Below are positions 21,755 to 33,058 of a stretch of DNA of 64,000 nt, in pieces. Within the stretch, counting starts at the first letter, position 1, and the number at the start of each line of letters is the position of its first letter. The DNA comes from Takakia lepidozioides. Its lineage: Eukaryota > Streptophyta > Takakiopsida > Takakiales > Takakiaceae. Both the position numbers and the translations under genes were made by a program. Below the pieces are notes generated by a model. The model was not told the DNA's origin and did no database searches. It saw only the letters and a list, made by a program, of their open reading frames with translations. The stretch is from positions 36,809,053-36,873,052 of the forward strand of contig CM060732.1 of assembly GCA_030704615.1 (NCBI GenBank). The letters are read 5' to 3'.

Positions 21755-23259
21755 CATCCAACGTGGTATGTGCCCATTACATGCTGGTTGTCCAGCGGCA
21801 ATACACATATGGAACCATATGGCCACTCGAACATTGACAAGTCGAACACCATTTGAGGCATGGAATGGGAGAAAGTTGGGCATTTAAGAGTTTTTGGTTG
21901 CGATGCATTTATGCATGTTCCCAAGCAATTGAGGAAAAAGTTTGATCCAAAGGGTTTGAAGCTAAAGATGGTAAGATATTGCAGTGGCAGCAAAGCATAT
22001 AGGCTTTTGGATCCAATCAAAAGACAAATAAAGGTGAGCAGGGATGTAATTTTCCATGAGGTTCTTCGTCGTGGAAATCTTGTAGTTAGGGTTTTGGCTG
22101 GTGATCAAACCACTAAGGGCTTTTGTCAACAAAATCTTGAAGAGAAGGTTTTGGCTAACATAGGGTTTCAGCCAACAAAACCTGCACTTGAAAAAAGAAG
22201 CCATGGAGGCGAAATTACCATGAATGAAGCCATGATCGGAGCTGAGGCACCGCAAGATGAGAAAGACTGCATTAATCCCGAGTTGGGATCAATGGAAGAG
22301 ATATCAGAACCAGCTCCATCAGAGACCGAGGGAGAATTTGTCGTGTTAGTGGGAAATACCGCATCTGGGAACCTATTTGTAAAAGGAAGGAGAGATGGTG
22401 ATGAAGTAAGAACAAGACCAGTGAGGAATAGGAGGCAGCCACCAAACCATTATGGAGAGTGGTGGCAAGCAACTGGAAGAAAAGATTCACAAGCTTGGAT
22501 AGTTGTGGAAGCAGACATGGGGACCATGGAAGAACCTGCATCGTTTCATGAGGCAGCTCAATCAGCCCATGGGATCAGGGCCATGGACGAAGAATTATCA
22601 TCGCTCCTAAAGAACAAGACATGGGAGGTAATACACCTGCCCCATGATAGAAAAACCACAAACCAAAATGGGTATACAATACAAAAGTGAAGGCTGATGG
22701 TACAGTGACATGATATAAAGCACGTTTTATAGCAAAATGGTGTTCACAAATTGCTGGAATCGAGTCCGATGAGAAATTCTCACCCGTTGTCAAGTTTGAT
22801 TCCATTCGAGTCATCCTAGCTAAAACTGCAGAGGAAGACATGGAGACATTCAGTTTGATGTAAAGACTGTCTTCCTTAATGGAGATCTTCACGAGGAGAT
22901 TTACATGGGCAGGCCGCCAGGTTATGTGGAGAAAAGACGAGAAAATATAGTTTGGTATCTCAAAATAGTCTTTATGGGCTGAAGCAAACATCAAAGGCGT
23001 GGAATTCCATGTTTCATGAGTTCTTGGTGAGATATGAGCTCCAACCTAGCTCTGCAAATCCTTGTGTTTATTACAGCTCAAGGGGATCTAAGATCTTCAC
23101 AACCATTTTTGTAGATGCTGGACTTGTATGCGGTGTTGATAGAGCAATAGTCAATGAGATGAGGGATTATCTTAGTACGGCTTTTGAGGTTACTACAGTG
23201 AGGCAGAGTGCTATGTCGGACTTCAAATCACTCGTCTTATTCCACCTTTGTATGTCCAG
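21755..23259 (+). pseudogene. Ty1/copia fragment: integrase C-terminus and RT
   Basis: Starting within the integrase (TRTLTSRTPFEAWNG, then VGHLRVFGCDAFMHVPKQLR, KAYRLLDP, SRDVIF), the frame continues through a variable linker into the copia RT (FHEAAQSAHGIRAMDEELSS, NKTWEV, KARFIAKW, then SLYGLKQTSKAW and VDAGLVCG). In the latter, the usual YVDD is degraded to FVDAG. Frameshifts near 22690 and 22860 and the lost catalytic Asp mean it is dead. Gag, protease and the N-terminal integrase are missing, and there is no RNase H or LTR. It passes directly into casein kinase I-like sequence. Confidence 0.85.
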
Positions 23260-23597
23260 GAGAGTATCAAGACAAAGCATCCACAGTTGTTCTATGAGTC
23301 CAAGCTATACCGGATCTTTCAGGGATCGAGAAAGTAAGGAGTTGAGATTATTGCAGAGTATTTCTTCTTTTACTTCAGTTTTTTTTTTTAATGTTTCCAT
23401 CTGTTAGACTGATGGACAAGTTGATGATGTTTGTGTCCTCTGCAACTGGGATACCAAATATCCGATGGTTTGGTATAGAAGGAGACTACAATGTGTTGGT
23501 TTTGGATTTGTTGGGGCCAAGTCTAATTGACGACATTTTCAACTTCTGTAGTCGGAAGTTCTCCTTGAAGACTTTCATCATGCTTGCAAATGAGCTG
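23260..23597 (+). pseudogene. Casein kinase I (CK1/CKL) gene fragment, two exons
   Basis: Exon a (23260-23328) encodes ESIKTKHPQLFYESKLYRIF and exon b (23445-23597) encodes 51 codons including RWFGIEGDYNVLVLDLLGPS and NFCSRKFSLKT. Both match the N-lobe of plant casein kinase I-like Ser/Thr kinases, and the exon ends agree with the family's boundaries (after QGG; before the INRVE segment). The donor after exon a lacks GT and the acceptor before exon b lacks AG, so splicing is probably lost. The ATP-binding loop exons and the catalytic HRD/DFG exons are not found nearby. It is likely a relic or captured piece, joined to copia sequence on its left. Confidence 0.75.
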
Positions 23598-25035
23598 GTG
23601 AATGCATTTGGCCAGGTGGTCCTGATTTGTTGCCTCTTTTATGGGGTTTCCTTGCAATATGGCGGGAGATAAGATAAGGACATGTGATATATTTGGGAAC
23701 AAGTGCAGGAAGTTGACTGTGGAGAAGTGAGGCTTACGGATTGTGTTTTGATGGCTCCTTCGGAGAATAGGCTTCAGCTATAGCTTTGCCACAGCCAACC
23801 ACGAATATCTGATATCTAGGGGAAAAATCATACAAGAAGGGATCATTTCAACTCTTGAAGGCCAAAGTAGCATCTCACGCTCAAAATGATCAAACGTCCA
23901 CGAAATCCTCTCTTTTGCTGATATAAGAATAAGCAGAAATCAACATTGCAGCATTTTGGTATGTACACTACAAGTTTTATTTTGTACTACAGTTCTTAAG
24001 AACACTTAGTAAATGTATAGAGATACTAATACTCCTAGACTGAGTATTTGAAGGTGACTGGAACACTCTGTAGTTTTGGATCTTTGGTAGGAGTTGCATT
24101 AAGAGAAAATCCATGTTTCAAGGCAATCTTGTAACACCTATCCTCTTTCAGGTGTTGATTGTCAGTAAGTTCCACACTGACCAGCTTCACTAAAGAAATG
24201 AGAATGCTAAGTGGGTTTTAATTCCCATTGCTTTCAATTATGTGAAGAACTGATGCTGGTCTACTGTCTTTGTTTATTTCAGGAATTTCTGCCCGACACA
24301 ATTTGATAATAAAGCTCATGTTAAAACAACCACCCTTGTTCTTGCTGGGCCTTTTGTGGACTATTGGTTATCAGATCAAAAGAGTTGACCTCTATGACTT
24401 CAATGACCCTTCAATTGTACGCATTCTTCTAAAAACCCTTGCAATTTTCTGGACTTGGTTTGATTTGATGTCTAGATATTACTCACTGCAACCTCTCTAG
24501 GCTATGCAGACTCTTATGAAGTTCTTTGGCTTACAGCATGTCAGTCCTCTATAAGCTTGAATTTATATAGTTCGTCGGTTTCAATGGCCACAAGGCTGGA
24601 ACTTCCACACAGGCAACGGACAAAACAACGTCTTATGAACACATTATATAGTTCAGTCGGAATCAGGTGCTGGTAAGTGGCCATAAAGTACTGACTGGAT
24701 TTTGCTTAGCTGGGGGTTTCCACTTTTGAGGTCTTATGTGATGCAGACGAGGTTGGCTCTAGTTTAGGTTACCAGAGCAGGTCACCAAGGTGTGCATGGG
24801 GTTCTCCAAGCATTGCCCAACCTAGCTGTCTTTGAACCATTATCATGGGCACTGTCCAACTAGCCTTGATGGTGTTATTGTCATAAATGGTCTGAAAATT
24901 CCCCTTAAAAATCTCTCTTGCTTTATCTCTGTATGTCTTTTTTTCCTCCCTCCTCTCTTGCCATTTGCATGTGTATTTAATACAAGAAGAAAGAATGACT
25001 ACATATATGCTGGATGATTGCAAATTTGTTTGCAG
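23598..25035. other. Intergenic or intronic sequence
   Basis: No coding sequence recognised. The short frame at 24270-24500 has no family signature. Next-exon sequence of casein kinase I was looked for and not seen. Confidence 0.3.
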
Positions 25036-26960
25036 ATGAAGCGAGATGTTGAAGTACTTACGAACTATGAAAAGCTACGGCTTGAAAACATCGAAAGGAA
25101 CAATGCAAAGTTGCAAGAGCTCAACCTACCGCCCCTGCGACAGCCATTGAAGAAACCAAAGACATAGACAATCCCCGTGGATGAGAATACTGCAACAATA
25201 ACAAATGACATAGAAGATGATTAGGTGTAGAAAGTGGCGATGCGTTTATTTTGTGAGGGTTACAGGATGCCAGGTTCTGAAGATGCGAAAGTCTGCTCCT
25301 ATTGTGGTTTGAAAAGAGTTACAAGGGCTCAATCAGTCACAGGGTTTACTCAAAAAATACAGGTATGTTCCTTTTGCTAGAATCTTTGAACTCAAAGGCT
25401 CTGTATTGATTACTTGTATTGTTTATTTTGCAGGGACAACGTGCACCATTGAACACCAAGGTGCCAACGTATGAGGCGTAGATTTTCCGGCCTCCTGCCA
25501 CTCCCTTCCGTGAGCCCAACACCCCATATGGCAAAGAAGGACCTGGCATTCCCCGTATCTCACAATGCTTCACAATTGTAGACTCGTGAAGGCTCATAGA
25601 TGCCGGCCACTACTCCGAGGCCCCCAACCTTAGAGATGACGTGGATGCTCGCCTAGAGATTAAAAACATAATTTCTATGAAGCACGACACCCCGGCAACC
25701 CTTAGTTTTGGCTCCATCACATACAGGTGGCATCCGGAGGATATCTACTTTGCCGCAAAGGAGATGTTGCATTACGCCCGAAAGAAGGACACGGGGAAGA
25801 AGGTCCTCATTTATCTTTTTCGATTTGTTTCATTTAGACTTGTTTATGCGAGTTTGAATGTGTCTTGAGTGTACCTATATGGTATAGCATACTGCATTGG
25901 AAAGCAACTTCTACTGTAGGCTCCTCGGGCAAAGACAGTTGCTGCAATGAGTACCCACGGTGGTGGTGGTGGTGGAGGGAAGCCACCTTCTCCAGCTTTG
26001 GACAGGGGTTGCAACGTGGTAAGATTCTACTGCTAAGATGTTGTTTGTCTTTACCTTGTGGCCCAGTTTGGGTAGACCAAAATGGGGAAAGACACTTTTT
26101 GACCAGTAGTGGGACTTACTTTTTTTTTTCAAAGCCAAGGAGAATCTGTGCGAGAAGCTCATGCTGGGAAGAGAGTCCAGGTGTGTTTCATTTATGTGAG
26201 TTTGAATGTGTCTCGAGTGTACCTATATGGTATAGCATTATGCTGTGTGGTTTTGAACTTCTACTGTAGGCTCCTCGGGCGAAGACAGTTGTTGTAGTGA
26301 GCACCCATGGTGGTGGTGGTGATGGTGGTGGAGGGGAGCCACCTTCTTCAGCTTCGATGGCTGTCATGGTAATGGACGGTCCGGCCTTGAGTATAGGACA
26401 TACTCGACCTCGGGACAAGGGTTGCAATGACCACGTAAGAAGTGAAACTATTAACTAGACAGTTGATACATTCAGGTAGTTGATGGCTATTTATCCTGCA
26501 GAGGCTAAGGTTCAGCTGTAGACCAAAAGGGGGAAAGACACTTTCTGGCCAGTAGTGGGATTTATTTTTATTTTCAGAGCCAAAGAGAATCTGTGCGAAA
26601 AGCTCATAATCTGAAGAGAGTCCAGGTGTGTTTCATTTATGCGAGTTTGAATGTGTCACGAGTGTACATATATATGGTATAACATTCTCCTGTGTGGTTC
26701 TGAATTGCAAAGGAACCTTTACTGTAGGCTGAGGACAGGGGTTGCAATAAAGAGAATACATTACCCTTCAAGGACATGGAGCGGGTAGTAATGCAAGGGT
26801 TTGGAACACATGACGTCGACTCCATGTATGGGAGGTTGACGAATTTCATGCGTGCTGAAAATAAGAAGCAAGAATGAGAGAGATTCAAGGGTATCAAGTC
26901 TACGTTGAGCACTCATGAAAAAGTCGTGAAGGTGGCTGAGTATTTGCTGAGCACTTGAAA
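25036..26960 (+). pseudogene. Unrecognised multi-exon gene-like region
   Basis: Exon-like blocks are bounded by good splice signals. A block after an acceptor AG at 25035 begins MKRDVEVLTNYEKLRLENIE, and a second carries CSYCGLKRVTRAQSVTGF and ends at a GT near 25362. A third after TTTTGCAG near 25434 begins GQRAPLNTKVPTYEA. A longer open block (about 25600-25800) includes YRWHPEDIYFAAKEMLHYAR. Stops interrupt blocks one to three. The tail contains Gly-rich APRAKTVVVVSTHGGG exons and a short QRESVRKAH exon, present in repeated copies. I recognise no family; it could be a decayed host gene or a captured fragment. Confidence 0.4.
25826..26760 (+). repeat. Triplicated exon-intron unit (about 355, 445 and 135+ bp)
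   Basis: Copies begin at about 25826, 26181 and 26626, each with TTCATTTATGTGAGTTTGAA-like sequence, followed by TGTACCTATATGGTATAGCA, a CTACTGTAG acceptor, a Gly-rich exon (first two copies), a GACAGGGGTTGCAA-like stretch, and a short exon ending GAGAGTCCAG. The third copy is truncated. Confidence 0.8.
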
Positions 26961-27194
26961 ATGGTTACTGAAAGTGGTTGTCTCATTTTTGGTTGTAGAG
27001 TAGTCAAATCTCTGTAGGTTCATAGCTTATGTAATTCAGGACATGTGAGGTGCTACCAACCTCAATCTGATTAGGCAAACTGTCCCAATATTTGAGATTT
27101 GCTCGGCAGTAGCCCTTGGGGGTAAAGTGACTCCATAAGTTACGCTTCCTTCGGGAGGCGTTATACTTTTTTTTTTGGGTGTATTGCCGCTCCT

Positions 27195-29145
27195 TTAGCT
27201 TCTGCCCAAAGCTCAGTATGTAGCTTAGTGGAAATAAGAATACTTATGGTACTGTCAACTATGGTCTTGTTGTCTCTTTCAGTGACCCCATTCTGTTAAG
27301 TAGTGTAAGGAGCGGTGGTTTCATGCACGATGCCTGCATTCTCAAGATAACGTACAAAGTCTTTGCCCATATATTCCGCGCCTCAAACTGATCTTATTTT
27401 CTTGATCTTCGTGCCAAGATGGTTTCTACATGCTTCAGAAGTTTTTGAAAGCATGCAAACACATCTGATTTCTTCTTCATGAAGTAGACAATTCTAAAGC
27501 CACTTATGTCATCCTTAAACAACGCAAAATATTTGCTACCTCCAACTGAGGTCATGCTCATTGGTCCACACACGTCAGTGTGGAAGAACTCTCCAGGTCT
27601 CTCAGCCCGTTTCCTCTTTTGGTTGGTGGTGAAAGGAAGTCAATGTTCGTTCCCAAGTGCACATCCCTCACAGAAGACATCTGCTAGGCCTTCTTCTATA
27701 ATCACTGTCAAACCTTCAGTCATCTCCTCCTTTTGCATCTTTCGTACTGCTGCAACATTCAAGTGCCCAAGTTGCTCATGCATGCCATAATTTCAACTCC
27801 CCACCATTTGGGGCCTGATCAACAGCTCCTGCTTTATCACTCCCTTCTGTTTCTGTCGTTGACACAGCTTGGTCTAGTACAATCACGCGAATATGAAGCT
27901 TATACAATTCGTGCTCTCTTTGCACCTGTCATGACCTTTGTTCCCTGACCATCGATCAAACTACATCCTTCCTTCATATGTATAGTTTTGTTCCATTTGT
28001 CTGCTGCGCCCCGTCCAATGCTGAAAAGTTTTTTCTTCAATTCATGAACGTAGAGTGCCTTCTTGATCTCTCCTGCCACGATCTTGTTTCCAACCTTACA
28101 ACTTATTTCAATGTCACCAACACCGGCAACCCACAGCTTATGATCATCTACAACATGAACAGGCCAAGTACCGCTCCGATCCCTACAGGCGTTAGGTTTT
28201 TGAACCAGTCTCGTCTATCTGTCATATGCTCAGATGCACCTCCATCCACATACCAAGCTTCTTTGTCCGATTGCTTACTTGATGTGGCAGCAAACGCAAT
28301 ACTCCCACTAGCAATGATGTTTGCTTGGCTTTTCTCTTTTATATTCTCTTCTGCTTTACATTCTCTTTCCCAATGACCCTTCTTTCCACACTTATTACAT
28401 GTGGTCTTCCTCTTGAGCTCCTTTATGTACTCAAAATCCTCTCTTCTGTTGTTCCTATCTTGGCGGTTTCTGTCAATGGCCTTCACCAAAAAAGCCTCAT
28501 CATCGTGTTCCCTCGATGCATCCATTACCTTACTCAGAGTCTCTTCTTTCAGCAATCTAGCGGTCAACCTCTCAATGGTCTGCTGAACATTTGGAAGGTT
28601 AATATCCCCTCGTTATCCCGAGCAGCATTTACATGGCGATAGCTTGAAGGTAGGCTACAAGTTATCTTTGTAACAATGGCTGAATCAATGGTTGTTTCAT
28701 CCATATCATTTAGCTGCCGTGTCATGTCCTCAATCTTGCTGATGTGGCTAGCTATGCCATCGTCAGGTTGTATCTTAAACTCAAAGAAACGCTGCTGCAA
28801 CACATGTTTGTTTTCCGATGCTGATTGCTCATGGATAATAATAAGTCGACCCCACATGTCGTGGGCAGTCTTGCAATTGATCAGCCTTTGCAGATGCTTC
28901 TTACCTACTGCAGCACAAATAGACATCATTGCAGCATTGTTCTTGGTGTCTCAGGCTTGTTCAGTTCTCTCAGCTATCGCTACTACCCGAGTGTTTGACC
29001 CATCAACTATCCATAGAGGTTCATTAGCTCCTAAAACTATATGCATCTGAAGCTTCCACATCTGAAAAATTCCCCCATGGAAGCACGTAATGTGTGTAAA
29101 ATCTTTTACATCTGCCCTAGTTCTCATTGATCTATGTGTGTCCAA
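27195..29145 (-). pseudogene. Ty1/copia fragment: Gag, protease and N-terminal integrase
   Basis: From right to left: a Gag domain (MWKLQMHIVLGANEPLW; KTAHDMWGRL; LQQRFFEFKIQPDDGIASHI), a CCHC knuckle (CNKCGKKGHWEREC) and a protease with WYVDGGASEHMTDRRDW, in which the usual DSGA Ser is Gly (DGGA). Integrase zinc-binding (LGHLN...CEGCALG near 27800-27650) and the start of the catalytic core (FHTDVCGPM) follow, lost near 27195. Frameshifts at about 28605 and 28180 and stops in the integrase inactivate it. No LTR or primer site was placed. It covers the part of copia that the plus-strand fragment at 21755-23259 lacks. Confidence 0.85.
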
Positions 29146-30372
29146 CTACCGTGCTTAATCTAGCTCAGTGTGTATATCTAGCATAGATGCGGGCCCATAA
29201 TATGATAAAAATTATGATGAGTACAATCAAATAGTGTGTATATTACTGCAACTATAAGGGAATAACTCATAATGCAAACCAAGAAGAAATGTTAGACATG
29301 GCACTATGAAAACGAGATGGATCTGCCTACAATCGTAAAGTTGGTGAGAGAGAGGACACCCACAAGTATATCACTAAGTCATAATAGGCACGGTGTAAAA
29401 ATTAGTTCACAAACCAAGAAGTCTATCTACCAAGAAAGGATAAAGGCACTAGTCACTAGTATTTGGAAGTCACTAGTCTAACGGCCAACATAAAGTAATC
29501 TTACTGAAAATGAGTTGTGAGATGTCTGATTGCTGATTCACAAATTGTTTCTACAGATTTGTCATCACGTTTTTTTTTGTTTTTTTGTTTTTTTTCGTTA
29601 AATACGTACACTTACTAAGTTAGCAACATGAGACAAACAAAAGAGAGTTGAACAACGTTCCAGTCAAAGCAATTTGATGCACGGCCGATGGGCAATAAAA
29701 TCTATGAGTTCGGTAACGTAACTGTCAAGTTTAGGATAATGCGAAGAGAGAGACATAGTAGCAAATCCTACTAATGGAAACTTGTTGGATGTTAGAGTAG
29801 AATTAGATGGGTGCAATGGAACCATTATCAATCTTGGAAGATGAGATTTTCTAGACAAAGACCTGATGGGTCACATGTAAGATTAGATGTTATAGTTGGC
29901 CAAGCTTTTTGGGATAGTAAATATTAAAAAGCTTACCAAAGCTTGAGCACGTCAAGTGTTCACTTGAACTTGGTGTATTTCTCCATAGACATTGGGAGGT
30001 TGAGAATACGCGATTATCTCACGAAGAAGGGTGTTAGAAAATAGTTTCATATTTAGCAAGTATAGAACATGACTAGCCTGTAGTGGAAGTTAGAGACACT
30101 AAAAATAAACTCTGTATTTGCAGAAATGATCTCACCAAGTTCAAGCGAACATTTCAGTTTGATGTGCTTAGGCTTTGATTCACATATAATAAAAGTAGGT
30201 TTGAAATGGCAGTTTTTAGATATTGGTTTCAGCCTAGCTAACCTATATAAGAAGCTCCGGACGAAGCCCGGCTAAAGATCAATTGTTCTTGCTATATGTG
30301 CTTCTATGGAAGTTGGGTGGAGAAGTGCTGTACAATTCTCAGTATTGATCTATCTACTTGTAGCAAACCATG
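29146..30372. other. Intergenic, AT-rich
   Basis: No gene recognised on either strand. A run of T with interspersed G/C lies at 29567-29600. The small minus-strand frame 29858-29664 has no features. Confidence 0.3.
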
Positions 30373-30995
30373 TCAAGCCATTTACAAGTGGCCTCAAAGA
30401 AGCGCTTGAAGCAGGTAGGAAGCGGCTTTAGATAAGACGCAGCTTGGGGTCAAGAACTGTTTTACCTTTGATTTTAAGCGCAGTCTCTTCGCTCCAAGGC
30501 GACACCTATCAGAAAATCATCCGCGTGTCTGATGTACTTGACCCGGATCCAAACTAGCTTCCGTAATTCTAGATCGACGTGCCGTTTCCTTGTTCGTGTA
30601 TTCCACTCTTTCTTAATCTGCTCTACTTCTTTGTCCAGTTGCCTAAAGTAGACATTAACATCCCTCACATGCATGCCTTCCGACACCCACAACACCCACC
30701 TTGAACACGCGCTTGAACATCCGTGTCAACATATCCATAAACTGTTGATCCTGTATTTTCTGGATTATGAGTCATGAGCCTTTCCCGAATCCGACCTGAC
30801 TCAAAGGAATCATCACACTTGTCAATATAAAACTTGTCATGCTGCTCTGCACTGCCTCCAGGCTTCATTTCACTGACCTTTTGGTCTGCTACACTGGACA
30901 GCTGGGTGCCGCAGCATCTGTAAGAGGATGCTGTGAACCGGCTGCTATTGAAAACAGTCCCTAAACAGTCATCATCCTTCATCCCCATAGCCTAG
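30373..30995 (-). pseudogene. Decayed copy of the group II intron RT/maturase-like gene
   Basis: The minus strand encodes FRQLDKEVEQIKKEWNTRTR and VKYIRHADDFLIGVAL, matching the open copy at 35936-37936 (there FQQLDKEVDQIKKEWNTGTK and YIRYADDFLIGVAG). YADD is changed to HADD here. Further upstream (30700-30860), nucleotide similarity to the same gene continues in shifted frames. The similarity extends past the stop codon into the 3' flank (the shared CATTTACAAGTGGCC). Only about 600 bp of a 2-kb gene remains. Confidence 0.8.
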
Positions 30996-33058
30996 TTAGA
31001 TTCACACCGACACATGTCACTGAAACGCTTAGCCGTTGGAGGTTAAGAGTTAAGAGGAGTTGTAAGCTTAAGCTCAGCTTGATCAACCTGTCTGTCTACT
31101 GAGAGCTCGCCTTGCCCTGTAGGCCTTGTGTGCCTTGTCCTCTTCCTTCATTCCTGAGTCAGCACAGCACTATGGATGAATCTGCATGTGGGTATTTGGG
31201 AGGGACAAACATGCATGAATGAGTCCCGGGACTCCCTCTCTTGGATGGATAGAAAAGGTTTTTATTGCTGCAAATGGATGTGGGGGAACATCCATGGATG
31301 AATTGTTAGGGAGGGGGGGGTGTGGGAATGGCAGGGAGGCATGTGGGAGAGTGTCAGGGACAGTGAAGAGGAGGCAAGGCAACAGCAAGGGTATAATGAA
31401 GAGTGTTGACCAAAGGGGGCAGGTGGGTGGGAAATGAAAATGGACCATTGACTAATAGGTGAATTATGGGATAATTCAGAACTGGGGAACCTGTGTTCCC
31501 ATGCTGTTTGTAGTGTTCCCAGGTCACCATTAATTACTGGAATGAATGCAGGAGTGAGAGCCGCCTGCTTTGTGGGAATTTCAAAAATACCAGAATAGTA
31601 ATAAAAAATGGGGTAACTTGAGTCCACAAGTAACTTGTTGCCACTGCAGGAATGTCTGCATTTATTGTTTTTTAGTCACTTATTATTATTATTAAATAGA
31701 TAATAATCTGTCTGGGCCAATTGGGAAGTGGGGAAAGGAGATAAAAGAACGGATAAAAGCAGTAAAAAAAGGGGGGCGCGGTTCCCGCGCGGGCGCAGTA
31801 AAGTAAGACGGGTTAGTAAGTGCTCCGACGTGGGCGGTGTTGATGGCGGCCTGGCAGGCCAGCCTCCGCTCGTTGATATTCTCACTGGCATGCTGCTGCG
31901 CAGAGATTGCCGGGGAGATTGCAGAGGGGGGAAGACTCAAGAGCAATTGTTTGTTGCGCGTCTGTAGAGATGTGTGCTGCGATCCCACATTACACAAAAT
32001 ACCTTCCCAGGATGAGAAGCCATAGATGTGGAGGCACAGAGCTGCGAGGGCGCGAGTCGGGCTGAGCAGAGCTTGCGGTGTGCTGAGTTGTGGAGCCCTT
32101 GTGGAGCCCTAGTGATCGTTTCATTCTTTCTGTGCAGTGAAGTCTTCTGCATGTAGTGTGGTACTGTTGCTGTTCCGTCCTGGAACTGCTGTCGCCGTCC
32201 CCGAGCACAATGTGAGTGGTTTCCCTGGTGTCCCTGGTGTCTGTGGTGTCCCTTTCTTGCTTGGCTGTTTGCTCTTTCTGCATGGTTGTTGTGTGGGTGT
32301 TGAGCTTCAGTCACAGTCTCAGGTTTTATAAGTTGGCCCTTGCTTTGCTCGCTGTGAGCACATTTTTGTAGCTTCAGTGTGAAGTGGTTTTGTTGCATCC
32401 CGAGTCCTGTTTAGCTGTACTCTTGTGACGGACAGGTTCATTCTCAAACCGCATGGTTGTTGTTTGTGATGCTGAATGTTGAATGTAGAGAATGCAATGC
32501 TGACAGACGCCCTGAGTATGATCGAGCTGACATCTTGCTAGTGGTCAATGAGCTTTAAGCTGGTGTAGTGTCGAGGTTTGTCGTGATGAACTGTACATAG
32601 TGCGAGCTCCTTGTTGGCCAGTCTGAGGCTGTAGCTGTAGTAGATCGTGACTAGTCGTCTATTGAACATTGAAGGTGCAGTCTTGTGCACCTCCACGTGT
32701 TTGGCACATGTTTTGTATGAGCTGTGGTTTGCTCAAGGGGTCAAGGGCCGGCAATCAGAGTGGAGCTGCCGGGTGCTAGTTAGTGACACTTTTGGCTATC
32801 CCCCACTGTACTGACTAGCATTGGCGTGAGGACTCACGGCTATGTGCTTGATATGACCCGTTCGAGGATGGTCACTTCCACATTGAAGTCGCAAAGAGAA
32901 ATGTCATACCGTGGTTGCAGAAATGAGATCAGGCAGTCTGATTTCTCTCTCTGTTGCATCCGGCCATTTGTCGGTCATAGTGTGAACTAAGGGTGCTGCG
33001 AAAATACTGGCACGGGAATAGGAAAGGACTAAGAAGAGCCTCTATCATGTGCAGGGCC
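30996..33058. other. Region upstream of expansin 2
   Basis: No protein-coding gene is convincing; frames such as 31937-32398 (minus) are compositional. A GC-rich patch at about 31772-31800, with TTCCCGCGCGGGCGC, stands out from AT-rich surroundings and could mark a promoter. The TTCCCGC fits the E2F-type consensus, but a single site is weak evidence. The G/T-rich plus strand from 32100 to 33046 may be 5' UTR or intron. Confidence 0.3.

Noticed and set aside
31937-32398. 153-codon minus-strand gene upstream of expansin 2
   Set aside because: It is Gln/His-rich low-complexity with overlapping frames in other registers and no homology that I recognise.
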